64,000 nucleotides of DNA, from contig CAYYXG010000004.1 in assembly GCA_964475595.1 (NCBI GenBank), forward strand, positions 1-64,000. The letters run 5' to 3'. Each line of letters begins with the position of its first letter. The stretch's first letter is position 1. Shown piece by piece: positions 25,224 to 33,171 of this stretch. Origin of the DNA: RGEC01 sp964475595 (lineage in GTDB: Bacteria > Bacteroidota > Bacteroidia > NS11-12g > UBA955). Both the position numbers and the translations under genes were made by a program. The notes under the pieces are model-generated. The model searched no databases. It saw only the letters and a list, made by a program, of their open reading frames with translations, and was not told where the DNA came from.

Positions 25224-25979
25224 ATGAAATGGAAAATTGGTTTAGTTGGTTTTGGTAAAACAGGTAAGGCAGTGGCTAATGTAATATTGGCAAATGAGAA
25301 TTTCACCTTGGAATGGGCATTGAGGAAATCACAGACCCTTGAAGATCGAAATATTGCAGAATTTTTGGGTAGTAATGCACAGCAGAGCGGTAGGATATAT
25401 TCTATTGATAAACAAGACATTAATGAACTACTTACCACCCACCCGGTAGATTTTATTTTTGATTTCTCAACGGAATCAGGTATTTATAATTATGGAATAA
25501 TTGCGGCTGAGAAAAACGTTAAAATTGTATCAGCTATCTCTCATTATTCTGCTAAAGAGATTGATTTACTCAAGCAGCTATCACTAAAAACTGTTGTTTT
25601 TTGGTCTCCTAATATCACTTTGGGGGTTAATTATTTGTTGTTTGCCTCCAGATATTTAAAAAAAATTGCCCCATGGGTGGATATTGAAATTATTGAGGAG
25701 CATTTTAAGGAAAAACAAGGGGTTTCAGGCACAGCGATTAAAATTGCAGATGCACTCAATGTTAGTGTGGATGAAATTAATACAATCAGGGCGGGTGGAA
25801 TTGTCGGCAAACATGAAGTCATATTTGGATTTCCATATCAGACTGTAAGGTTAATCCATGAGAGTATTTCAAGGGAAGCATTCGGAAATGGTGCCATTTT
25901 TGCCGCCGCAAACTTATCAAATAAGACGCCGGGTTTTTACAATTTTGAAGATGTATTGCTTCCGTATTTTTCGATGTAG
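25224..25979 (+). CDS. Divergent dihydrodipicolinate reductase (DapB)-like protein
   Basis: 251 aa. The N-terminal Rossmann motif 'IGLVGFGKTGKAVANVI' and a C-terminal domain with 'IEIIEEHFKEKQGVSGTAIK' (near residues 152-171) match DapB, whose equivalent is E-x-HH-x2-K-x-D-x-PSGTA. Here the first His and the Lys are kept, the second His is Phe, and the D-x-P section is altered and one residue shorter. It may reduce a different substrate or have lost activity. True dapB is also expected in a Bacteroidota genome but is not in this window. Flanks are AT-rich, and the gene looks like an accessory addition. Confidence 0.65.
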   Translation: MKWKIGLVGFGKTGKAVANVILANENFTLEWALRKSQTLEDRNIAEFLGSNAQQSGRIYSIDKQDINELLTTHPVDFIFDFSTESGIYNYGIIAAEKNVKIVSAISHYSAKEIDLLKQLSLKTVVFWSPNITLGVNYLLFASRYLKKIAPWVDIEIIEEHFKEKQGVSGTAIKIADALNVSVDEINTIRAGGIVGKHEVIFGFPYQTVRLIHESISREAFGNGAIFAAANLSNKTPGFYNFEDVLLPYFSM

Positions 25980-26098
25980 CGGAATATTAAATATCAGAAT
26001 TAAGTCTGCCCCTTTATCAAAAAGAATTTGCAGGTTAAATAAACCACGATTTTTTTTAAACCAAAATCAATAACTTGCATCATAGTTATTGAAAACGA

Positions 26099-27286
26099 AT
26101 GAAAAATCTATCCATAGCCCCGATTTATAAAATTTCCTTATTGTTGGTGTTGTTAGTTGGTTCATGTAGAAAACAAACCCCAGACAACCAAGATCAATCC
26201 ACTATTCAGTCGGTGTTCAAAGGTAATATAGACCTTAATAACCTTGAAAAATATGCCTTTCAGTTTATACCCTTGTACATCAACAAAGACAATGGACTGT
26301 CCAATCCGGTAACTGATAAAGGCGCTACGCTAGGCCGGGTTTTGTTTTATGACAAACAGCTTTCTGTAAACAATACTATATCCTGTGGTAGCTGTCACAG
26401 GCAGGAGTTTGCATTTGGAGATACTGCTGTTGCAAGTGCCGGGGTTAATGGTATAACCAGCAGACACAGCATGCGCCTGGTAAATGCCCGTTTTGGCCAG
26501 GAAGCAAAGTTTTTTTGGGATGAACGAGCCGCTACACTTGAACAGCAAACCACCCAGCCCATACAAGATCATGCCGAAATGGGTTTCAGCGGGCAGAATG
26601 GTGATCCCGGTATTTCCGATTTGATAACCAAAATGAAGGGTATCGGATATTACCGAGAGCTGTTTTCATGGGTTTATGGCAGCGAAGAAATCACCGAACA
26701 AAAAATGCAGCTCGCATTGGCGCAGTTTATAAGAAGCATTGCCTCATTCGATAGCAAATACGATGCAGGGCGCAGCCAGGTTGCCAACGATGCTGTCCCT
26801 TTTCCAAACTTTACGGCACAGGAAAACAACGGTAAGAACTTGTTTTTATCTCCGCCAACCTTTGATGCCAATGGCGTAAGAATCGGTGGAGGGCTTGGTT
26901 GCGGAGGTTGCCACCGTGCACCTGAATTTGATATAGACCCAAACAGCCGCAGCAATGGTATTGGCGGAAGCCTTGCCGGTGGCCCTGATTTCACCAATAC
27001 ACGCTCTCCTTCATTGAGAAACCTCACCAATGTCCAAGGTGTAATCAATGGCCCCATGATGCATACTGCCGTTATAAAGGACTTACAGGCTTCTATAGGC
27101 CATTACGGAAACTTGGTGAATGCCGCTATTAACAATCCCAACCTGGATCCCAGATTAAAACCCGGTGGCAAGGGTCAGCAACTTAATCTTAATGCACAGG
27201 AAATAAATGCGGTTATTGCCTTCTTGAAAACCCTTTCGGGAAGCGAAGTTTACACCCATAAAAAGTGGAGCAATCCGTTTCCTTAA
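26099..27286 (+). CDS. Di-haem cytochrome c peroxidase / MauG-like lipoprotein
   Basis: 395 aa. Lipoprotein signal 'LLLVLLVGSCRK' with Cys23 as the lipidated residue, followed by 'RKQ', so it is probably membrane-anchored facing the periplasm. Two haem-binding motifs, CGSCH (96-100) and CGGCH (268-272), in the CCP/MauG arrangement, plus 'GLGCGGCHRAPEFDID' and 'RSPSLRNLTNVQGVINGPMMH' (second-domain axial-ligand region). It reduces periplasmic H2O2 using electrons from a c-type cytochrome or acts in MauG-like oxidation; the substrate is not determined. Length is normal for the family. No promoter element was recognised. Confidence 0.88.
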   Translation: MKNLSIAPIYKISLLLVLLVGSCRKQTPDNQDQSTIQSVFKGNIDLNNLEKYAFQFIPLYINKDNGLSNPVTDKGATLGRVLFYDKQLSVNNTISCGSCHRQEFAFGDTAVASAGVNGITSRHSMRLVNARFGQEAKFFWDERAATLEQQTTQPIQDHAEMGFSGQNGDPGISDLITKMKGIGYYRELFSWVYGSEEITEQKMQLALAQFIRSIASFDSKYDAGRSQVANDAVPFPNFTAQENNGKNLFLSPPTFDANGVRIGGGLGCGGCHRAPEFDIDPNSRSNGIGGSLAGGPDFTNTRSPSLRNLTNVQGVINGPMMHTAVIKDLQASIGHYGNLVNAAINNPNLDPRLKPGGKGQQLNLNAQEINAVIAFLKTLSGSEVYTHKKWSNPFP

Positions 27287-27509
27287 GTAAAATTCACAAT
27301 TGCGTGAGTGGTTATTTTTATCTATTATTGAAATAATAACACCACCTGATGCAACGACTTAAGTTTAGCAAGGACGAAGGTTCCGCATTTCTGGTCTTTA
27401 AAAAAAGAAGCCGTCCGACACCATAAATCAAATCGAAAAACAGTGTAACAATATGCTCTAGGACGATTAAACTTGATTGTTAAAATATCGTCTAATAACA
27501 AATTAAATC

Positions 27510-28370
27510 ATGAAAAAAAGTGTACTTATTATATCGTTAATGCTGATTGCCATCGCTTCATGCAAAAAGAAAACCACCGATTCGAAGCAAACTTTAAACG
27601 ACAGTGCATATCTGATAACCAAAACCATTGTTGATGATAGTATTTCTGTGGATGTGGTCATTGATAAACCCAAAGGTGTTGCGTTCGATGTACTCATGGT
27701 ATTTCATGGCACTGTGAGTTATGACAGTTTAATATTAGATGCTGCCTACAACACCCTCGATGGATTTAAGCGCATTATGGACCGCAATGACATGATGATG
27801 GTGAGCGTGGCTTATCCAGAGGAAAATTTATTGTTTGGCGATAATGTAAAATACGCCGAGGCAGCGCTATTATGGATAAAAAACAAGGCCGCCACAGAGT
27901 TGGGAATACAGATTAACAAGGTGTTTTTGGCCGGACATTCTCAGGGTGGATATGTGGTAACACGCCTCAACACCATGCACGAAACCAATGGGGTTGTAGC
28001 CAATGCGCCGGGTCCGCTCAATCTGGTGTTTCGCTGTCAGCTGGAAGAGGATGGCAAAATAGCACAAGGGGCAGTCTGTAATCTTTTAAGAACAAAGTAT
28101 GGCACTACTACTGTGAATCCTGAGGCCTATCAGGCGCGGTCATTGTTGAAGTTTACGGAAGGATACAAGTCAGACATTCTATTTGTGCAAGGACTCGATG
28201 ATAGCCCTATTCAGATGAATTCATGGCCAACATTCAAGCAGAAAGTCACAGCATGCACCGATTGTAAAGACGTGCTTGTTCATGAGGTTCCCGGTTTCGG
28301 CCACCCCTCTCTATTCGAAAATTCGAATGCAAAAGCGGTGTTTAACAAATTTATCAATGACCGCAGGTGA
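27510..28370 (+). CDS. Alpha/beta-hydrolase lipoprotein
   Basis: 286 aa. Lipobox 'LMLIAIASCKKK' with Cys18. The nucleophile elbow is 'AGHSQGG' (Ser144), the oxyanion-hole strand is 'MVFHGTV', and the C-terminal 'PGFGHPSLFEN' supplies the catalytic His. The acid is probably in 'VQGLDDSPI'. This is a prolyl-oligopeptidase/PHB-depolymerase-like esterase fold; substrate unknown. The 223 bp before it hold no gene I can support. The lipid anchor puts it in the periplasm or on the surface. Confidence 0.75.
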   Translation: MKKSVLIISLMLIAIASCKKKTTDSKQTLNDSAYLITKTIVDDSISVDVVIDKPKGVAFDVLMVFHGTVSYDSLILDAAYNTLDGFKRIMDRNDMMMVSVAYPEENLLFGDNVKYAEAALLWIKNKAATELGIQINKVFLAGHSQGGYVVTRLNTMHETNGVVANAPGPLNLVFRCQLEEDGKIAQGAVCNLLRTKYGTTTVNPEAYQARSLLKFTEGYKSDILFVQGLDDSPIQMNSWPTFKQKVTACTDCKDVLVHEVPGFGHPSLFENSNAKAVFNKFINDRR

Positions 28371-28410
28371 TTTTTAAATTCATCTGTCTGCAAATTAGAT
28401 TGAATCAACA

Positions 28411-28941
28411 ATGAGAAAAACCATACTGTATATCGCTTGCAGCCTTGATGGTTTTATTGCAGGACCCCATGATAACCTGGATTTTTTAAATGCTGTTCAC
28501 AAAGAAGGCGAAGATTATGGGTATGGCGAATTTATAAAAACCATAGATACGGTGATTATGGGCAGGAGAACCTATGAATGGGTGATGGATAAGGTTTCGG
28601 AATTTCCGCATGCCGATAAAAAAACCTATATCATAACACGCCAAAATCGGCCTTCCCAAGGGAATATAACCTTTTATAGTGGTAGCATTGAAAAACTAAT
28701 ACATGGGTTAAAGCAGGAAGCCGGCCTCAATATTTTTATAGATGGGGGAGCTCAAATAGTAAATATGATGTTAAAACATCAATTAATTGATGAAATGATT
28801 ATTTCGGTAATACCGGTTATTTTAGGCAATGGAACCCAGCTGTTTCAGCGTGATATTAATACAATAAAATTGGAATTAGTATCGTCGGAAACCTTTGATA
28901 CAGGACTTCAGCAGTTACACTACCGCTGCGTAAAAATCTAA
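28411..28941 (+). CDS. Dihydrofolate reductase-like protein (RibD C-terminal domain family, YwjB/YyaP type)
   Basis: 176 aa single-domain NADPH-binding reductase fold: 'YIACSLDGFIAGPHDNLDFL' at the N-terminus, 'DTVIMGRRTYEWV' near 47-59, and 'NIFIDGGAQIVNMML' near 108-122. These are the signatures of the dihydrofolate reductase/RibD_C family. Physiological substrate unknown. It lies 40 bp after the hydrolase gene and may share its transcript. It converges with iscX. Confidence 0.82.
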   Translation: MRKTILYIACSLDGFIAGPHDNLDFLNAVHKEGEDYGYGEFIKTIDTVIMGRRTYEWVMDKVSEFPHADKKTYIITRQNRPSQGNITFYSGSIEKLIHGLKQEAGLNIFIDGGAQIVNMMLKHQLIDEMIISVIPVILGNGTQLFQRDINTIKLELVSSETFDTGLQQLHYRCVKI

Positions 28942-28964
28942 AACGCCAACAATAGGCGTGTCAA

Positions 28965-29195
28965 TTATTGATTATCACGCCATTCGTAAACCCATTGTGC
29001 CTGAATCATTTCCAAATGTCCTTCGTTACACTCTTCTCTGGTCCCTTTAAAGTTTGGAATTTCCAACACCCACTCAAGTAGTTCGGTAAAACGTATTCTG
29101 TAAATTTTACTTTCATTGAAATCATCGCCGAATCGCTCATAAAGCTTCATGGCAATATCCTCGTGGTCGGTCCAGTGTATAGGGGGTTCAAACAT
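28965..29195 (-). CDS. iscX: IscX (YfhJ) Fe-S assembly adaptor
   Basis: 76 aa acidic protein: 'IHWTDHEDIAMKLYERFGDD' then 'RFTELLEWVLEIPNF' and 'EGHLEMIQAQWVYEW', all diagnostic of IscX. In E. coli it binds IscS and iron and modulates Fe-S cluster assembly. It is 23 bp downstream of the ferredoxin gene, the same partner as in the E. coli isc operon, but no iscS/iscU/hscA is in this window. Confidence 0.93.
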   Translation of the reverse strand: MFEPPIHWTDHEDIAMKLYERFGDDFNESKIYRIRFTELLEWVLEIPNFKGTREECNEGHLEMIQAQWVYEWRDNQ

Positions 29196-29218
29196 GGTTA
29201 TGGGGTATTAAAATTGAA

Positions 29219-29548
29219 TTAATGGCCTATGATGCCGCTTTGGTCAGGGATGGTAACCACAAGATCGCCGTTTTGGGTCAGTTTACACTGGCAGGCCAGG
29301 CGGGAGTTGTATCGGGGGTTTCTGGCGCGGTCCACATAATCTTCCTCACGGTCGCTCATTTCGGGTAGCAGGTTTTCTCCTGACTGCACATAAATATGGC
29401 ATGTGCTGCATCCACAAACGCCACCACAGTTGTGGTTTAACTGTATTTCGTTGTCTAGTGCCACCTCCAAAACACTCTCACCGGCTTCAATACTAACGGT
29501 AACCGGTGGTTGAGTCTTGTCTTCAAATTGAAACGTGATATTGCCCAT
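29219..29548 (-). CDS. fdx: 2Fe-2S ferredoxin (ISC/adrenodoxin type)
   Basis: 109 aa. Cluster ligands Cys41, Cys47, Cys50 and Cys86 (C-x5-C-x2-C-x35-C) are in 'NHNCGGVCGCSTC' and 'SRLACQC', with extra cysteines at 45 and 88. 'EMSDREEDYVDRA' is the adrenodoxin-like acidic patch. It donates electrons in Fe-S cluster assembly, consistent with iscX directly downstream. A TATTTTTG element begins 8 bp before the ATG. Confidence 0.9.
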   Translation of the reverse strand: MGNITFQFEDKTQPPVTVSIEAGESVLEVALDNEIQLNHNCGGVCGCSTCHIYVQSGENLLPEMSDREEDYVDRARNPRYNSRLACQCKLTQNGDLVVTIPDQSGIIGH

Positions 29549-29556
29549 ATTCTTTG

Positions 29557-29564
29557 CAAAAATA
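29557..29564 (-). promoter_or_regulatory. -7 promoter element (TATTTTTG) of fdx-iscX
   Basis: Exact TAnnTTTG on the minus strand, 8 bp from the fdx start codon; very short leader. Confidence 0.5.
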
Positions 29565-29633
29565 ACAATAGAAAGGCGTTTCGGTTTGACTTTTCTGGGT
29601 TATTAACAGGGAAATCTATTTTGGCGGTGAGCC

Positions 29634-29692
29634 TTTCGCGTGCGCGCACGTCGCGCGCTAGACCTTGAAGGTCTGAGACCTGGAAGGTGTAC
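29634..29692. repeat. Dispersed intergenic repeat, copy 2
   Basis: Same architecture as 19214-19261: CG-alternating head (GTGCGCGCACGTCGCGCGC) and then AGACCTTGAAGGTCT plus a second, slightly decayed unit ACCTGGAAGGT, ending in GTA. It sits between fdx and the GH92 gene. Confidence 0.8.
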
Positions 29693-29743
29693 TAAAAAAA
29701 ATCAAGCAAAAAAATTATTCTTTCATTACCATCTTTGCAATCC

Positions 29744-32608
29744 ATGAAATTGCTATATGGTCTGCTCTGGGTGTCGGTTTCTTCATTAAATGCGCAAACC
29801 CTCATTCAAAAAGTCAACCCCTTTATTGGCACCGGTGGGCACGGGCACACCTATCCCGGCGCCACAGCCCCGTTTGGCATGGTGCAATTAAGTCCAGATA
29901 CACGCCTTGATGGATGGGATGGTTGCGGCGGCTACCATTATGATGACAGTGTTTGTTATGGTTTTTCGCATACGCACCTCAGTGGAACAGGGGTTTCAGA
30001 TTATGGTGATCTGCTGGTGAGACCATCGCTACAGCCGTTATCTTTTGAACATGCTAACGAAAAGGCCTCTCCGGGATATTATTCGGTAACGTTTAACAAT
30101 GGGGTTTTTGCTGAAATCACCGCAGGCAATCGTGTTGGTATGCATCACTATCGGTTTCCAGCAGGTATAAAACGTGCAGTAGTAATTGACCTTGAGCACC
30201 GCGATTATGTTACGAACGGACATTTAGATGCCATTAATGTCACCCATACAGACAATCAACAAAAGCTGCATGCCTATGGACATCGATTTAGCAAAGCATG
30301 GGCCGAAGATCAGCAGTTCTTTTTTGACATGTGGTTTTCTACCGCAGCTGACTCGGTCGTAACCCTTAAGCAAAAAGACAAACAGCAGCGCTCAGTCGCC
30401 ATTTATTTTCCAGCAGACATTACCGATCTTTACGTTGCCACAGGAATTTCTTTTTCAGGGTGGTTAAAAAACTCCGGCAGTCTGCAAAACGAGATACCGA
30501 CTATTGCGGGGCCTGAGGCTTTTGCATCGTTGAAAAAACAAACAGAAACCGCTTGGGAAAAACAATTGGGTAAAATAAAAGTGAAAGGAACACCCGAACA
30601 GGAACAGGTATTTTATACTGCTTTATACCACACCATGATTGTGCCCAACCTGGTTTCTGACCCGGATGGCTCTTACCACGGTCTAGACAAGAAAACGCAT
30701 GCCGGAAAAGGCAACCATTACTCGGTTTTTTCCTTGTGGGATACCTACCGGGCTACTCACCCGCTGTATACGCTCATTGAACAGCAGAGAACCCAAGATT
30801 TTATGAAAACGTTTCTTCGCATGTTCCGCGAAAGCGGCCGCTTGCCGGTGTGGGAGCTTGCTGCCAACGAAACCAATTGCATGATTGGTTACCACGCGGT
30901 TTCGGTGATTGCCGATGCCATGGCAAAGGGAATAATGCCCGACAGCGCTGAAGCCCTGCTGGAAGCGGCTGTTAAAACCGCCAATACCCCGGTTTTTGGG
31001 CTGGATGATTACATCAAATACGGTTTTCTTAGCATGGAAAACGAAAGCGAATCGGTGAGCAAAACACTGGAATATGCTTATAACGACTGGTGTATTGCCC
31101 AAATGGCAAAAATGCTGGGTAAGGACAGCCTGGAAAAAGTATTTTTGAAAAGGAGTGAGGCCTGGAAGAATGTGTTTGACCCAGAAACAGGCCACATGCG
31201 ACCTCGTAGCTATGGACGCTGGTTGGAACCGTTTAACCCTAAGGAAGTGAACAATCACTATACGGAGGCCAATAGCTGGCACTATTCATTTTCAGTGCCT
31301 CATGATTTGCAAACATGGATGGGATCTATGATTTCGCATGGTAAGAAAACACCGGAAGCTATGCTGGATAGTCTATTCTCAACCTCGTCAAAAACCACTG
31401 GCCGCGAGCAGGCCGACATTACCGGAATGATAGGTCAGTATGCCCATGGCAATGAGCCTAGCCACCATATTACATATTTATATAATTCGGTAGGTAAGCC
31501 GTATAAAACTCAGGAAAGGGTAAGACAGATTCTGGAAACCCAGTACAGAAACAGTCCGGATGGACTCAGCGGCAATGAAGACTGTGGCCAGATGAGTGCC
31601 TGGTATGTGCTTAGCAGTCTGGGTTTTTACCCGGTTTGTCCTGGTGATGCCCGCTACAGTATCGGTTATCCATTATTCAAGCAGGCCACACTTTCTTTTG
31701 AAAACGGGAAAAAGCTGCACATAGAGAAAAAAGGAAAAGGACATTACTTAAGCCTTATAACCCTTAGTGGTAAGGCAATTGAAGATAATTATCTGTTTCA
31801 CAAAGATTTGTTGAAGGGTGGAAAGCTCGTTTTTACCATGTCAGAAAAGCCCACACATTGGGGTAGTGGAGATAAAAACAGCTTTCAAACCGCAGAAAAA
31901 ACGTATGGTGCGCCCGCACCTGTACTGTTTTTTAAAGACATTGCGTTTGAAGACAGCATGGCTGTAAAAATTGAAGGCGGTGGAGGGTTTGAATTAAACA
32001 TTGCAGCAAAGAATAAACCGGAAATTACCATGTCGGTATCTGGAAATGATACAAACATTATGTTGAAGGAAAGCGGTTGTTTATCGACTACATCGCGGCC
32101 CGGAGGCAGTATTGCCAAAGCCTGCTTTTTCAAAAGACCCAATCACTGGAAAGTGAAAGTTTTAAATCCCTTACATCCCCAATATACTGGCGGTGGAGAA
32201 TTGGCCTTATGTAATGGCATTTTGGGCGATGCCGAATGGCAAAAAGGCAATTGGCAAGGAATACAAGGGCAGCCCTATGAAGCAATTATAGACCTGGGTG
32301 ATACACAAACCATCTCGTCGCTTCATGCAGGATTTCTGCAGGATACACGCAGCTGGATCGTGTATCCAAGAAGTGTTAGTTACAGTTTTTCGCTTGATGG
32401 TCAAACATGGGGCAATGCCTGTGGCAGTATGAACGCCATTCCTTTGGATAGCCTGGGCTCACAAAGACAAACGCTTAGCACCAATACCAAACCAGTACAA
32501 GCGCGCTACATCAAAATGAGGGCATCACAGTATGGTGTGTTGCCTGAATGGCATCCCGGCTCGGGAGGAGCAACCTTCATTTTTGTGGATGAGCTGGAAA
32601 TAAAATGA
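29744..32608 (+). CDS. GH92 alpha-mannosidase with C-terminal discoidin-like domain, secreted
   Basis: 954 aa. Short signal peptide 'MKLLYGLLWVSVSSLNAQ'. N-terminal GH92 beta-sandwich with 'VNPFIGTGGHGHTYPGATAP', 'GYHYDDSVCYGFSHTHLSGTG' in parts and 'DYGDLLVRP'. Catalytic (alpha/alpha)6 domain with 'FSLWDTYRATHPLYTLI', 'PVWELAANETNCMIGYHA' and 'GNEDCGQMSAWYVLSSLGFY'. The last 140 residues resemble an F5/8 type C carbohydrate-binding domain. GH92 enzymes are calcium-dependent exo-mannosidases (alpha-1,2/1,3/1,6) acting on N-glycans or mannans. No T9SS tail or lipobox, so it is probably periplasmic. It stands alone, and the SusC/D pair is 7 kb away. Confidence 0.92.
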   Translation: MKLLYGLLWVSVSSLNAQTLIQKVNPFIGTGGHGHTYPGATAPFGMVQLSPDTRLDGWDGCGGYHYDDSVCYGFSHTHLSGTGVSDYGDLLVRPSLQPLSFEHANEKASPGYYSVTFNNGVFAEITAGNRVGMHHYRFPAGIKRAVVIDLEHRDYVTNGHLDAINVTHTDNQQKLHAYGHRFSKAWAEDQQFFFDMWFSTAADSVVTLKQKDKQQRSVAIYFPADITDLYVATGISFSGWLKNSGSLQNEIPTIAGPEAFASLKKQTETAWEKQLGKIKVKGTPEQEQVFYTALYHTMIVPNLVSDPDGSYHGLDKKTHAGKGNHYSVFSLWDTYRATHPLYTLIEQQRTQDFMKTFLRMFRESGRLPVWELAANETNCMIGYHAVSVIADAMAKGIMPDSAEALLEAAVKTANTPVFGLDDYIKYGFLSMENESESVSKTLEYAYNDWCIAQMAKMLGKDSLEKVFLKRSEAWKNVFDPETGHMRPRSYGRWLEPFNPKEVNNHYTEANSWHYSFSVPHDLQTWMGSMISHGKKTPEAMLDSLFSTSSKTTGREQADITGMIGQYAHGNEPSHHITYLYNSVGKPYKTQERVRQILETQYRNSPDGLSGNEDCGQMSAWYVLSSLGFYPVCPGDARYSIGYPLFKQATLSFENGKKLHIEKKGKGHYLSLITLSGKAIEDNYLFHKDLLKGGKLVFTMSEKPTHWGSGDKNSFQTAEKTYGAPAPVLFFKDIAFEDSMAVKIEGGGGFELNIAAKNKPEITMSVSGNDTNIMLKESGCLSTTSRPGGSIAKACFFKRPNHWKVKVLNPLHPQYTGGGELALCNGILGDAEWQKGNWQGIQGQPYEAIIDLGDTQTISSLHAGFLQDTRSWIVYPRSVSYSFSLDGQTWGNACGSMNAIPLDSLGSQRQTLSTNTKPVQARYIKMRASQYGVLPEWHPGSGGATFIFVDELEIK

Positions 32609-32663
32609 AACTTTGCCCCTGAATAAGGGCGGGCTGTGTTGTTTTTACGTCGCCTATTATTTA

Positions 32664-32696
32664 GTAGAACAATAGCGGGTTCTTAAATTGTTCTAC
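32664..32696. promoter_or_regulatory. Perfect 10-bp inverted repeat GTAGAACAAT / ATTGTTCTAC
   Basis: Arms 32664-32673 and 32687-32696 around a 13-bp spacer. The spacer contains a further GTTCT half-site. No T-run follows, so an operator is likelier than a terminator. It lies 51 bp upstream of the -7 box of the XRE gene. Binding by that regulator is inference. Confidence 0.5.
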
Positions 32697-32747
32697 AAAA
32701 ATTAATCGTTATTTTATAAAATAGATAAGATTGTTGTCATATATCTA

Positions 32748-32755
32748 TATTTTTG
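32748..32755 (+). promoter_or_regulatory. -7 promoter element (TATTTTTG) of the XRE gene
   Basis: Exact TAnnTTTG match, giving a leader of about 48 nt to ATG 32807. Confidence 0.4.
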
Positions 32756-32806
32756 AGTATTATGTAAATTTAAAATAGTCCAATTTCGCAGCGTAAAATT
32801 ATTGAC

Positions 32807-33163
32807 ATGAGGGAAAAAAATCATATAGGTCAGCGCATCAGACTTGCCAGATTGTCCAAGGGGTGGACACAAGAGGATTTAGCAGAAAAGATCAATAAAA
32901 CCCGTCCTATGATTTCCCACATTGAGAGAACGGGCAGCATTACATTTGACACACTTGAGCAAATCGCTAAGGGATTGGGGATTGAGCTCACAGACCTTCA
33001 GAATGTGAGCAGTGACCAAATTCTGGCACCCTCTACCATGGACAGCCCCGAGTGGAAAGCGCTGGTGCGTGAAAACGAATTACTGGCTGAACTTGTAGAA
33101 AATCAGCGCGTACGCATTCTGTATCTCGAAACAGAACTAAAACGCTGGAGAGAAATCCATTAA
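32807..33163 (+). CDS. XRE-family helix-turn-helix regulator with C-terminal coiled coil
   Basis: 118 aa. HTH_3 domain at about 8-65 ('IGQRIRLARLSKGWTQEDLA', 'TRPMISHIERTGSITFDTLE', 'IAKGLGIELTDL'). The C-terminal 35 residues ('LVRENELLAELVENQRVRIL' onward) form a heptad-like helix probably used for dimerisation. This small form recurs in Bacteroidota and its targets are unknown. The gene converges with asnS at a gap of 8 bp. An inverted repeat about 110 bp upstream is a candidate operator. Confidence 0.85.
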   Translation: MREKNHIGQRIRLARLSKGWTQEDLAEKINKTRPMISHIERTGSITFDTLEQIAKGLGIELTDLQNVSSDQILAPSTMDSPEWKALVRENELLAELVENQRVRILYLETELKRWREIH

Positions 33164-33171
33164 ATCTATAC

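Noticed and set aside
30683..31282. 199-aa open frame antisense to the GH92 gene
   Set aside because: Lies entirely within the catalytic domain of GH92; no recognisable motif.
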